In this document: one piece after another, positions 7,408-18,438 of the stretch
Numbering within the stretch: position 1 is the stretch's first letter
How the letters are laid out: each line of letters opens with the position of its first letter
Source: Lewinella sp041392765
GTDB taxonomy: Bacteria > Bacteroidota > Bacteroidia > Chitinophagales > Saprospiraceae
Length of the DNA stretch: 64,000 nucleotides
Assembly (NCBI GenBank): GCA_041392765.1
Contig: JAWKLL010000004.1
Span: forward strand, 62,001 to 126,000
Direction: 5' to 3'
Notes under the pieces: model-generated
Databases searched by the model: none
What the model saw: the letters and a program-made list of their open reading frames with translations, nothing else
What the model was told of the DNA's origin: nothing
Made by a program: the position numbers and the translations under genes

Positions 7408-9792
7408 TTACCGTACCAGCAATAACTCGCCCGTAATGGTCTCAACCTTGCCGTCTAGGTATTCTAAGGTTGCATAGTAAACAAACACACCTGCATTGAG
7501 CGGCTTGCCCCAAAGTGTGCCATCCCACCCTATAGCTTGTGAACCGGATGTAATACCGCTCTGTTCGTAAACCATATTGCCCCATCGGCTAAAGATTCGC
7601 AGTAATGCAACTTGTTTAACATCTTGCCCAAGATAAATGTTGAAATAATCATTATATCCATCACCATTTGGAGAAAAAGCGGTAGGAATGAAATACTGTC
7701 TGCGTTTTTCCACGTAAATACGCAGGGTATCGGTAGCGATACAACCATCCTCGCTTGTGGCGCTTAATAACACATACTGCGTTTCTAAAGGGGCAACGAA
7801 TGGTGTCCAATCGGCATCTGGTGCCAGCAAGCCGGGAGCATTCCATTGCCAAGAAACAACAGGTGCATCCGCTTGGGGCAATAACTCGATTACATCCCCT
7901 AATAGAATAGTGGTATCTGGCCCCAACGTTAGGGTGAAAATGGATAGAGGGGCTATCGTTACAACGCTGTCCCATTCACAGCCTGCCGCATCCTGTACCT
8001 GCAACAGATAATCCGCTGGTGATAAATCATCAAAGGTCGCTGTTTGCGTGGCAGGAAAGCCATTGATACTATACAGGAATGGCGGTGTACCTCCTTGCAC
8101 ATTCGTAAAGGCGATACTTCCCGATAATTCATCTTGGCAATTCGGCCCTTCTACTGCTAATGTTGCCGATGTAATCAAAGCTTCCGATACTGATACGGTT
8201 ACGCTATCGCGGGCAGTACAACCATTTTCGTTATTAGTAATCTCCAATATGTACGTGCCGATACTACCAGCAGTGGTCGTTGATTGGGTTGTATTACCAA
8301 CTATTTGCCCGTCAGTAGATAACCATTGGTACGTAATCGCGCTGCCTTGCTCCGACGCACTGCCGTCCAATATTACCTGGGTGCGGGTGCAATCCAACGC
8401 TAAAGGCGGAGCAATCGCCACGGCAGGTGGCATCGCAGCGATGTCGAGGGTGACTGATTCTGTACGGCTACATCCATTCGATAAGGATGTCAATACCAAT
8501 GTATAAACGCCGGGTGTTGAAGCAGCTAAAGCATATTCAAAACCAACCGCCACTTCTTCTAGTTGCCATTCAAAGGCATACCCCTCTGGCGTGGATGGCA
8601 CAATGGGTTGTAACAGGCGCAGGGTGTCAATACAATCCAAGGGTATTGGCGTATCCAACACAAGATTAGGTGCTTGAAAATCAGTGGTTACCTCAAAGCG
8701 CATGGTATCTCTACATCCATTCTGTGAATCCGTGACGATGAGCGCATATTCGCCAGGACGATCCGTATAGGCAGTAGGGGCATCCAAGGTAGGGAATAAA
8801 GAACCACTGCCATATACTTGCCAGTTGTAAACGGGGGGCGCACCCGTCCCTGTGGAAGAGGGTTGCCCATCGAGTAGCAGCGTGTCCTGATAGCAGTTCA
8901 ATATAAAATTTTGCACATTTGTCACAAGGGCAGCAGGCGGATTGAAATCGGCATTTACCCATAAGGTATCGGTGGAACTGCACCCGCTTATGCCATCTGT
9001 GAGTGTGACTATATAGATGCCCGCAGCCGCTACTACTGGTTCGGAGGTGAGCATCCCGCTTTCAATAATACCATCGGGAGAAGACCATTCCCAGGTTGTC
9101 AGTCCACTTTCCGTATTGCCGTTGGCAAAAAGCCGAACGGTTGGATGTAGGCAATTGACCAATGTGTCTCGCCCAGCATTCACAACGGGTGCAGCGTTAT
9201 CCGTAGCTACCCATACGCTATCCGTAGCTACACAACCATTGGCAGCAGCCGTGAGTGTAAAGTAATACCAACCGGGCATATCCACCGCGGTAGCCAACTC
9301 ATTGGGATGAGAAAGCGTAGCCGCTGTTGGGCCTGACCATATTACTTGAGAAGCGGCAGGGCCAGATCCTGTCAGTATCAGGTTGTCAATATTACAGTAA
9401 AGCGTATCCGTGTTACCAGCGTCTATTAATGGGGGTAGGGTGTCTATTGTCACATCGACTACAAATTGGTTGCTACATCCTGTTTGGGTGTTCACCGCCG
9501 TAAACTGGTAACTACCTGCCTCGGATACCAACAGGGACGTACCTGTTATACAAGTGGCTGGAATAGGTGTGCCGACATTATCTAACCTGCACCATTGAGC
9601 AGTAAAATCCCCCGTAGAGGGTAGTGTCGCTTGCCATTCAATCGCGGGGTGAGCACAAGTCAATACCGTATCAGGCAAAGGAATTAGTGCTGGTAGGTCA
9701 TCATTGGAGGTGACCGCCACCGTATCCGTAGCACTGCAACCACTATTTATATTAGTTACGGTCAATATGTACAGCCCTTCTGCAGGTAACAA
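7408..9792 (-). CDS. Large secreted PKD-repeat adhesin, intact C-terminal part with gliding-motility-type CTD
   Basis: A 794-residue open frame forming the 3' part of the giant gene that starts at 14235. It is a chain of about eight Ig/PKD-like repeats of roughly 80-90 residues, each with motifs such as GCSATDTVAV or NGCTARDSVTV and a Cys pair. The last 95 residues (IPTAFSPNGDGYNDYFNI, FSRWGNMVYEQ, GWDGTLWGKPLNAGVFVYY) are the gliding motility-associated C-terminal domain, a type-B T9SS export and anchoring signal as in SprB-like proteins. The apparent start is internal: the repeat pattern continues upstream in another frame. Expected location is the cell surface, in adhesion or gliding. Confidence 0.85.
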   Translation of the reverse strand: MLPAEGLYILTVTNINSGCSATDTVAVTSNDDLPALIPLPDTVLTCAHPAIEWQATLPSTGDFTAQWCRLDNVGTPIPATCITGTSLLVSEAGSYQFTAVNTQTGCSNQFVVDVTIDTLPPLIDAGNTDTLYCNIDNLILTGSGPAASQVIWSGPTAATLSHPNELATAVDMPGWYYFTLTAAANGCVATDSVWVATDNAAPVVNAGRDTLVNCLHPTVRLFANGNTESGLTTWEWSSPDGIIESGMLTSEPVVAAAGIYIVTLTDGISGCSSTDTLWVNADFNPPAALVTNVQNFILNCYQDTLLLDGQPSSTGTGAPPVYNWQVYGSGSLFPTLDAPTAYTDRPGEYALIVTDSQNGCRDTMRFEVTTDFQAPNLVLDTPIPLDCIDTLRLLQPIVPSTPEGYAFEWQLEEVAVGFEYALAASTPGVYTLVLTSLSNGCSRTESVTLDIAAMPPAVAIAPPLALDCTRTQVILDGSASEQGSAITYQWLSTDGQIVGNTTQSTTTAGSIGTYILEITNNENGCTARDSVTVSVSEALITSATLAVEGPNCQDELSGSIAFTNVQGGTPPFLYSINGFPATQTATFDDLSPADYLLQVQDAAGCEWDSVVTIAPLSIFTLTLGPDTTILLGDVIELLPQADAPVVSWQWNAPGLLAPDADWTPFVAPLETQYVLLSATSEDGCIATDTLRIYVEKRRQYFIPTAFSPNGDGYNDYFNIYLGQDVKQVALLRIFSRWGNMVYEQSGITSGSQAIGWDGTLWGKPLNAGVFVYYATLEYLDGKVETITGELLLVR

Positions 9793-12700
9793 ACGGATTA
9801 AGTTGTCCCCCTAGAGAGGCAAGCTGATAGCGTCCTGTCCATGTGTATGTAACACCTGATAAGGTAGAACCACTCGTCCGCTATGGACCACCGCCGACTG
9901 TTGGCAATTGAGTTGTTGATCCGCTCCTGTTAGCCATCGGTGTGCTGTAATCGGTACCGACCACAAGGGTGCCGGATGCTGTGCAACCACTGAGGGTGTC
10001 GGTTGCCATTAATATAAAAGTCCCGGTGTCTCTACGAAGAGTGGGTAGGGGTGTTGGCTAGCGTTCCTGTTTCCCCCAGCATACGCCATTGATAAACGAT
10101 GTGTAATGCAGCATCGAGGTTTTCATTTCTAAGGGTTACAGCAAGGGTGTCGCAAGTGAGGATGCGATCCATTCCAGATCAACAGCAGGCACGGTGGTAT
10201 TGTCCACCACGGTAACAGTTGTTTCTCCTGTGAATCCCAAGGGTCGGTAGCTGTCAGGGTGTATAGTACCGATGATGATACGGGTAGGGTGAGGTCGGTG
10301 GCATCCGGGAGTATGCCGTTTTCGTCCCGCCATTGTAGCGTACACCCTACACAAAGATCACAAAAGAAGCCTCCAATACTAATGTAGGTTGCAGACAACT
10401 AAGGGTATCTGTAGCTAATGAGGTAAGGCAAGGGGTGCAAGGGGGCTTGTACCACAATAGTGGCAGCGGAAACACAGCCGTTAGCCATATCTAAGACTTC
10501 AAAGGTATAAGTGCCTAAGCTATTGATGACGCAGGTTAAACTATCGGCATCGCGCAGAATACCGGGGCCAGTCCACTGAAAAAGATAGTGGCCGTTGGGA
10601 GGGCTTACAAAAGCTTGCAGCAAAAAACTGTCCTGCATACAAGGATATGCTCGCGCTGCCAAATGCAATACTAGGCGGTGTATTCCTGATGACCTGAGCA
10701 GAGAGCGTGCTACTGCATCCATTGGTCGTATTCGCCACTGTCCAGAAATAAGTGCCGGGTATTTGTGTGGTCAAAGACAAAGTATTGCCTAAAGCATCTC
10801 CTGCAAAATTACTCCAACTAGAGGTAAAAACCATCTAGGGGTGACAATACGGTACCTTCCAGCGTGCAGCAGATTCACAGGTAAGGGTATCGCCCGTTAA
10901 TGGGGCTAAAAGTGCGATAGTATCTATAAATACGGTAAAGACTGCCGTATCGGCTTGACCTGATAATTGATGGGTAGCAATCAATTGGTAAGCACCAGCA
11001 ATACTACTTCTCTACTTGGAGGTAGTGAAGGGGAACTAATTATACATCCTAGATGCTCACTGCTCCATGCTAAGGTATGATCCCCATTTAATATTGACGC
11101 CGTTGTACTAATGATGACAGATTGCGTGCTACACGTTAGGGTATCCACTTCGTCAAATACAATCGTAGGTTGACAATCGTAAAGTGCTACCACCTAGTGG
11201 TATCGGCACACTCCATACTTAGTACTGGTTATCAAAGTATATACCGCAAAGTCTGTACCGATTTCAACCCCATCCCGAAACCATCTAAATAACGCCTTGC
11301 GCTACCTGTATTATCTACGTCCTTGCCCATTCACACAAGAAAGAAATAACGTATCGGGCAACACCGCTCAAGCGAAATTATCATTTGCTAAAACTCGGAC
11401 GGTATCGCTTACCGATACAACCATTTTCTACTCCCGTTACTGCTAACGTACAACCCCGGACAAACCAGGATGTGCCCAGCTTTGTATATTGGCATCTACA
11501 CAGGCCTGTCCACTCAAATAAAACGGGTCGTGAAAAAAGCACTACTGTCTGGGTACAACCATAATGCATCGATAACGCAATTCCTAAGGTTCGGGTTTCG
11601 CATTCCAGCATCTACTGAACTCCATTAATAAGATATCTTCCGTGATCATCACAGTGTCTCTACTATAGCAGCCATTCTGTAAGCGAATTCTTACTACATA
11701 AATACCCGGAAGGTCTGTCCCCAATGTATCACTATTATTAGGAATAGCACACCCCATTTGACCACCACTGGTAAGAAGTCTCCGTTCCGTTTTCTGACAG
11801 CCTCTCTCCCAAAAACAAGGTAAGGATGATAACAATTCAACACGGTATCCGCACCCAATGGTAACAGGTGGGGTTGTATTTTGAACAACTTGTGTGAACA
11901 CAGTATCTCGGCAACCATTATCCCGACGTTCTACAATCAGCCGAATATTAGCTGGTTGGGTGCTTTGTGCAATGCCCCAGTCAGCTGTTAGTTGGGCTGG
12001 TTGACCCCAGTAGAAATTCAATAACCCACTGGGAGTGGAAAGCGTGCCATCTAACAATACGCTTGTCCGGTTGCAGTGAGGGTGTCTGGCGGTGCCATTA
12101 GCCACTGCTGCTTGAAGTCCGCTTACCCATACGGAATCCACGTCTCACCCATTGGCTGTGTTCGTTGCCGTAAGGTAGTACCCCCAGCCTCGAGCAATTC
12201 ACTACTGCTTGCCCCGCAGCAGGTTCATTTACGATACATACTCGACCATGCTACTTGAATATCTTGAACGAGGGAAGTACTGCCGTCTAATATTACGGTA
12301 GGATGGTTGCAATCTAATGTACCCGGTATGCCGATGATTACCGCAGGAGGAAGCGTATCCACGAGTACGGTTACGGTAGCGGTGTCGGTACAAAAACTAA
12401 AAAGATGTTGGGCTATTAATTGCAACTACCTGCTTCGAGGCGGTCAGGTAGGTGGTGTATTAGGAGCATCAAATACCCTCAGGGTGTAAGCCAACTATAT
12501 TGTATAGTATCGCCTGCCGTACTCATGCTGCCATCTATCTGGACAGCATCTTGTAGGCAATCGATAATAGCAGGCGGTGTGAGCAAGGCTTCAGGGGTGG
12601 TGAAAAGCGCACGTATGGTGGTGGTGGCTGTATCTCTTACAACTAACTCCATCTTGGTTTGTATTATACAATGTATATACGCCTGCTGTGTTGACAGACA

Positions 12701-13626
12701 CTCCTGGCGTATTGAGCAAGGTCATTCCATTTGCATCTTGCCATTCAAAATCTAATTCACCCACAGGAGAGGAGGCGTTACCACTCAAGGTTATGGTCGG
12801 AAACTGGCAATTGAGCGTATCCCTACCTTCTATGACGGCTAAAGGAGATAATACCTCCAGATTTATTTGAACCAAAACTATCCCGCCGATGAGGTGAGTA
12901 AGAAGTCGTACTGGACCTGCTTTCAGAGCAGGCTATCACCAACAAGCAGGGTGCTTCCTTGTTACAAGACGGTATCTATGCTATGAATGATATCGGATAA
13001 GACGATCAAATTTAACCGCACAATGCTGTCGCACCCTAAGGCCACGGTCGCTAAAGTATCTTGATAAAAGCCAGTGGATGTGTAGCTATTGCCCACCCAA
13101 ACATATCGCCTTGGCAAATCGTCTGGTCAAGGTCAGTTACGGGTATTTCTGTGACCTGAAGGTCAAGCGTTACGATGCTATCGCAGCCTGCGAACGCGGG
13201 AAGGCGTTGTGTGTAAAAGCCTGTTTCAAAAAGAGGAGTTGCCCCAACATAGATAGTATCACCCCTGCAAATATTCTCTGCCAACCGGGTAGTATCGGGC
13301 GGTGCAACAATGGTAATATCGCGCAGTTGTTCGTCAAGTAACCACATAAAAGAGGCTCCAGACTGTTGAGGTTATTGCGAATACTATCCAAGGTGAGTAC
13401 GCCATTGGGTTGAGGCAGGCTGTCCAATTCAGATTGTAAGTGAAGAAAAATCCACACACCTGATAATTACCGGGAATTGCTGCTCTCAGATCGGGTTGGT
13501 CGGTTAATTGGGTAAAAATCCCTTCTTGCCCCAATAGAAAAGAGTAAGCATACTCGCTCGTATCGGGTACGCCCTGAGGAAAGATGACTTGGGGAGAAAC
13601 GAGCAAAGTATCGGCACCCTCACAAG

Positions 13627-14235
13627 CTAAAAGCTGAGTAGAAAGGAGGACGCCGGGGTCAGCAAAGCAGCATTCCACCCCTCTGCTATCGCAAAAGATG
13701 AGGCGAATCCATGTGATGGCACCTGGGTTATTAGATGGATTATTGTTGATTTGGAAAACCCAAGTGCCGTTGACGTGCCTGTGTTGAAAGCTTCCAAGCA
13801 ACCATTAAACGGGTGGTAGCTGCCGTTGTAGGTTTCAAATGGAATCCAATTTTCTGCTTGTTCGTTATTCCATTGGTTGGCAAAAGCACTATCGGGCATA
13901 GGAAGGGTGACGCAGGGCACAAAGCTGATGTCCCACTGTGTAAAAGGGGTAAAATCGAGGGTGCTGCTTCCATTGGGGCCGATGAGATCACCGGATTGCC
14001 CCGATGGAGAAATGAGGGTTATTTCTACCCACATACTGGTGTACAAATCCCAGTTCCACACCACAAAGCCCTGCATGGGGTCGCTGAGGTCATTATTGAA
14101 GTAGTCGCTGATGAGAATGGGGATTTCAATAGACGTATTAGGAAAAAAATGGTCGTATCGCGCACACCGCAACTTCTGAGCCATCACTGCCGTGACAGCG
14201 TGGAGGAACAAAACAACAACAACTATGAAGCGCAC
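13627..14235 (-). CDS. N-terminal fragment of the giant adhesin (signal peptide plus P-domain-like sandwich)
   Basis: Starts with a clear Sec signal peptide (MRFIVVVVLFLHAVTAVMAQ). The following stretch (FVVWNWDLYTSMWVEITLISPSG, then STLDFTPFTQWDISF) resembles the proprotein-convertase P-domain sandwich often found near the N-terminus of T9SS-exported proteins. After about residue 165 the frame shifts: the next frame continues with NGTWVFQINNNPSNNPGAITWIRL, which is what a P-domain end looks like. This is the start of the gene whose 3' end is at 7408. Confidence 0.7.
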   Translation of the reverse strand: MRFIVVVVLFLHAVTAVMAQKLRCARYDHFFPNTSIEIPILISDYFNNDLSDPMQGFVVWNWDLYTSMWVEITLISPSGQSGDLIGPNGSSTLDFTPFTQWDISFVPCVTLPMPDSAFANQWNNEQAENWIPFETYNGSYHPFNGCLEAFNTGTSTALGFSKSTIIHLITQVPSHGFASSFAIAEGWNAALLTPASSFLLSF

Positions 14236-14667
14236 AATGGCTGGCGCATGGGATTATGAGATATATAACATTATGATACGTTCAAACGCAGCAATGCTGC
14301 CAGAATTATCAACAAAGATACTTATTTTAGCTACTTGCTTCACCGTACAGCACGAATGAATGCTGTTATACTTTCGTTAATCTCTGGCAAGGAGTCTTTC
14401 AAACACCCAATAAATCATAGGTTTGTGGTGTTATTATCCGAAAATAAGAGTATGTCTAAATTTCTGATTGAGCGAGAGCGAGAAAATTTTGTTCTGTTCG
14501 AGGCGGAAGCGCAGTCGATGCCGGAAGTATCGACGAGCATTTCTAACGAAGAACAGGGCAAAATTTGCCGCTTATAGCCAATTGAGAGAATTTTAGACAT
14601 ACTCTAAACTCATTCTTAGCCAGTCAAAACGCTAGATAAAAGCTTAGAAGCTGCCTAATCAAGCTGT
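14236..14667. other. Intergenic region upstream of the adhesin and permease genes
   Basis: About 430 bp between divergent genes. It must hold both promoters. A short frame at 14452-14577 (MSKFLIERERENFVLFEAE...) has no recognisable family and weak coding support. No repeat or RNA gene seen. Confidence 0.4.
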
Positions 14668-15992
14668 ATGTCTCATCAACCCAATAAGATTGGATGGCCC
14701 ACCGCCACGGCCATAGTGGTAGCCAATATGGTAGGTACGGGGGTGTTTACTACTTTGGGCTTTCAGCTGGAGGTGTTTCAACAAGCAGGGCCAATTTTGG
14801 GGCTGTGGATAGTAGGCGGTATAGTAGCACTGACAGGGGCCTTTACTTATGCAGAGATAGCTACGCGTTTGCCGCACTCTGGCGGGGAATATCATTTCCT
14901 GTCGCGTATGTTTCACCCGTTTCTTGGCTATTTGTCGGGTTGGGTGAGCATCACCGTTGGTTTTGCCGCAGCCATTGCCCTCGCCGCTATGGCCATTGGT
15001 AGCTATGTTGCTGGTTTTTTGGGTTGGTCGCGTATGTGGGTAGCCGTGGTGTCTATTATAATGGTGGCACTTATGCACTCATTCGATATTCGCCAGAGCA
15101 GCCGTTTTCAAAATATTCTTACAGGACTGAAAGTAGTGTTGGTCATGGTGTTAATTGCCAGCGGACTGCTACTCCCTGCTGCACCTGAAAGCGTGTTGCT
15201 ACGACCCGACAGTTGGCAATTTGCGCCCCAAGATATGTTGACTTCTGCCTGGGTCGTGTCGCTTGTATATGTCATTTATGCTTTTTCAGGCTGGAACGCT
15301 GCCGCCTATCTAACGGATGAAATTGAGCAGCCCCGCCGCAACCTACCTATTGCATTAGCGGGCGGGACTTTATTGGTGAGCTTGTTGTTCATATTATTAC
15401 AAGTTGCTTTTTTGAAACAAGCCCCCCCCGCATTGTTGAGTGGCAAAGTAGAGGTAGGGCAAGTAGTGGCCGAACTGATGTTTGGTGCTACAGGTGGGCG
15501 CGTTATTAGCTTCCTTATTGCAGGACTGCTCATAGCGGGCATCAGTGCGATGATATGGGTAGGCTCTCGTGTGACCCGCGCCATGGCCGCCGACCATAAG
15601 ATTTGGCAGTATTTTGCACACGATAATCGCAGCAGTGTACCCGTACGTGCGGTGTGGCTGCAAGCGGGGATTTCCGTTTTTTTGGTTACGACCAGTTCTT
15701 TCGAGCAGGTCTTGTTGTACAGCGGCTTTGTTTTGCAACTATTCACCATACTCACCGTAGCGGGACTGTTCAAGTTGCGCAAACAACAAGCCGGGCAAAC
15801 TTCCGTTTGGAAAAGCCCCGGCTACCCCTGGGTACAGCTTGTGTTTCTCTTTTTAACACCGTCGTCCTCGTCTATTTACTGATTGACAAACCATTTGAAA
15901 GCCTCCTCGGATTACTCAACTTACTGGCAGGTGCGATCTCTTGGGCATGGGAACGGTGGCGGTATGGGGAAGCTACTACGATTTCACAATAG
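14668..15992 (+). CDS. APC-superfamily amino acid permease (one frameshift near the 3' end)
   Basis: A polytopic inner-membrane transporter with about 12 hydrophobic segments. The N-terminal NKIGWPTATAIVVANMVGTGVFTTLG carries the GTGVF unwound-helix motif of APC amino acid/polyamine transporters, and IYAFSGWNAAAYLTDEIEQPRRNLPIAL is the TM6-loop signature. The frame stops at 15882, but the +1 frame encodes the expected last helix (NTVVLVYLLIDKPFESLLGLLNLLAGA) and stops at 15992. The shift falls at a run of five T around 15853, so an indel there is the likely cause. The substrate is not predictable. Its 3' end overlaps the convergent arylsulfotransferase gene by 17 bp. Confidence 0.85.
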
Positions 15993-17678
15993 TAAAAATG
16001 ACGGCTTTGTTTCCCCCCTCTTCCCCCTTCAAGTAATACCCTCCTGCGGGTAGCGCTGACAGGTCGATAGGCTGGTTGGACTGGGTAATGGAAACCCGTT
16101 TCATCATTTGGCCGGTGGTGTGGTAAATCGATACATCCATCGGCAGTTGGTTTTCTGGCGTTTGCAGGTAAATCACCTCCTTTGCGGGGTTGGGGAATAG
16201 AGAAAAAGGGGTATTCGTGGAAAGGTCGGCCACGTCGGTAAGGGTACAGTAGTCTTCGTTGGGGAAAAGCTCAATAAACCCTTTTGACGTGAGGTCTCTG
16301 CCTGTGAACGCAGGAAAATCCTCGGGATAGCGCTCCATCTGGAAGGTGAAATTTTCTGAAACACTTATCGTCTGCCCCTGCGCCACAGGAAACCCGTACC
16401 GCAAGGGAGTGCGGTATTCCCATACTAAGTTGCCTGCTTCATCCAATTCAAAACTGCGTCCTTGCCGAGCGGCGCACATTAGCACATGCCCATCGCCCAT
16501 CACTTGTATGCTGGAGGCAATGGGAGAATAGTTGGCCGAAGACGCGGGGTGCTGAAAGGTTTCGCTGTACGTGGCTGGCAGGAAGGTATTACCGTCCATC
16601 CCATATTCGTTCGTGGCGGCATCCCAGGCGGGGGTGATGATTTGTCCTCGCGAGATGCCAGTTGTCAAGCTGAAGTTGATCAGGTTATTAAACACCGCAA
16701 TGGCACCATAATGCGCGTAGTTCTCGTCCACAAAATCATCTATCCATTGGGCATCGTGCTGGGCAAACAGTTGTGTGTCCTCGGTAGTACCCTGCCGATA
16801 GGTTTCCGGCGAACCCCAGCGCCAGAGTATATCGCCTCCTTTGCCACTATTTCCACCGCTGCTGGTAGCGGCTTCTGCGGTGGTCGTGCTGTGGTCTATG
16901 ATCCAAATTTCGTTCATGTTGCGCAAATTGATCATCACCTGATCCCGTTCGGGGTTATAATCGAGGGCATTGGCGTGCAGCCAATCCGGTGAACCGCCTG
17001 AGTAGTTATTATAGTTGAGGTCAATTCTGCCTGGCGAGGCCGCTACATCGCCAAAGTTTAGCGCAGCCGGGTTCACATCCTGTACTAAATGATCCCATGC
17101 ACGCCATTGCCAAACTACTTCATGGGTGGTAGGGTTTACTTCTATGATGCGCTCCGACCAGTACTGCTGAACAAAATTGTTGGCAGCTATGCCATTAGCT
17201 TCCATATCCTCTCTGGTGTGGTATTCCCAGCACAATATCAGTACATTACCGTTGGGCATAGGGTGTACATCGTGGTGCTGTCGCAGCGAATCATTGGCTA
17301 CTACATACGACCACACTACGGTGCCATCCCAGTCCACCAATTCCACGATTCCACCTGCACCTGCGCCCCCGAAAGTTCCTTGCAAATCCAAGTCATCATT
17401 TAGTTTGGCCTCAGTAATAAACCGTCCTCCCGCAAGTAAGCTACTACGCCTGGCACTGCCCCGGGGCTAAGGTCGTCCCAAACATGTACTACCTGCCCGC
17501 AAGCATCAAGTAGCCATACCTTGGATTGGTAGTTGGGGTAAATCAAGGTATAGCCACCCAGGCTTTCCGTTGGGGCAACGGTCGTCAATCCTATCGTGTT
17601 TTGACCACTTGCCGTCCTTGAAATAACCAAGAACAAACAAAAGGCAAGCATGAAATGGAAGTATTGAAAAGTGTGCAT
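15976..17678 (-). CDS. Secreted arylsulfotransferase (ASST) family protein with T9SS sorting domain, one frameshift
   Basis: The N-terminus (17678 down) has a signal peptide ending SRTASGQ and the family start GGYTLIYPNYQSKVWLLDACGQVVHVW. After a one-base shift near 17400 the frame continues as a six-bladed propeller with repeats such as VELVDWDGTVVWSYV, QHHDVHPMPNGNVLIL, HEVVWQWRAWDHLV and DWLHANALDYNPERDQVMINLRNMNEIWIIDHST, typical of ASST enzymes that move sulfate between phenols. The last 80 residues (SLFPNPAKEVIYLQT, PIDLSALPAGGYYLK) are a type-A T9SS sorting domain. Expected location is outside the cell or at the outer membrane. Near the break the bases read LLR then KLNDDLDLQGT, so a single base is missing. 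Confidence 0.85.
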
Positions 17679-18438
17679 GAGCTTATATTGATGATGGAAA
17701 CAACCTGATAAAGGTAAGGTTTTTCACCGTAGTGTGAAAAACGCCAGGTTGTTTAAGTTTGAAAATAATCCTGTCTTGATAGTTCGTTCTGCTTACTAAG
17801 CCTCAATATAATAGTTTGATCGCTTTGTACATTTTATCAAGGGATTCATTTGGGCATGCCCGCCCCGGTTGACCCGTGGCGGTCGCGCTGTTCACTCCAT
17901 CTCGGCAAAAGCCGAGGTTCCGTTGCCATCGCTCATGCGGGCGATGCGTGGAGGTCATCATGATTTGACGGAAATAAACGGGTGCATAACAATTTGAGGG
18001 AATGCTGCGATATTTTAGGTTAATCAACAAAGTGAAGAAAGAAAGCCGGTGGTGTGTAGTAGAAGGGGACGTCCGTCGGAAAAGGGTATAGCTGCCCCTT
18101 GTGGGAGCGCACCGTGGCTGTCCGGTTCGCCATGCCTCAATAGCCCGTTTTTGAGTACGGACAAAAGGCTTTCCTCTGCCGCGTGGTGACAGTACCCACA
18201 CGCCAGTCAATCATGGTCTTTTACAAGACCCCAGCAACCTTTACCATGGATGACGCAAGCGGAAGAAAAAATGGCTCGCGCATCGCCCGAATGCTTCGGT
18301 GACAAAGCCAGCGTATTATCTATAGTTCACGTTTGTTTACTGATTTGTACTGTTTATTATACACACGTCGATTCCTGTCGCTGCTGCTTTACAAAAATCT
18401 ATTTATTTTTGCTTTCTCCAATTCAAAACATACTCTAA
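17679..18438. other. 760-bp region without a supported gene; structured, with one repeat-family terminus
   Basis: No reading frame here shows family resemblance; the longest (17803-18210, leftward) is rich in Arg and Pro and looks non-coding. Visible structure: a hairpin CTCGGCAAAAGCCGAG near 17905, a longer imperfect hairpin bounded by TGTCCG and CGGACA near 18120-18165, and the motif TTTGACGGAAATAA at 17964-17977, which is the terminal motif of the hairpin elements described elsewhere in the window. It may be one or more degraded mobile elements. Confidence 0.45.

Larger units (their letters stand above)
7408..14235 (-). pseudogene. Full span of the giant secreted adhesin gene, many frameshifts between 9793 and 13626
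   Basis: Protein fragments of one type run without interruption from 14235 to 7408. If unbroken the product would have about 2,275 residues. The N-terminus has a signal peptide and a sandwich domain, the middle repeats (ENICRGDTIYVG..., GCDSIVTLDLQV) are standard Bacteroidota adhesin units, and the end is a T9SS CTD. From 9793 to 13626 the frame changes every 150-300 bases, so no fragment exceeds about 190 residues, while the last 2.4 kb is clean. Either the gene is decaying from the middle, or sequence quality is poor across the repeats. I cannot tell which from the sequence alone. Confidence 0.75.

Noticed and set aside
8048..8506. Rightward open frames across the adhesin and other long genes
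   Set aside because: They are shadows of leftward genes with clear family signatures; their translations match nothing.
14452..14577. Small protein of 41 codons
   Set aside because: No family resemblance and no clear ribosome binding site; too short to support.
17803..18210. Leftward 135-codon open frame
   Set aside because: Arg/Pro-rich, no domain pattern, covers hairpins and a repeat terminus; most likely non-coding.
17850..18260. Group II intron or RNase P RNA
   Set aside because: The hairpins do not match the domain V consensus of group II introns, no reverse transcriptase is present, and the conserved core of RNase P RNA was not found.
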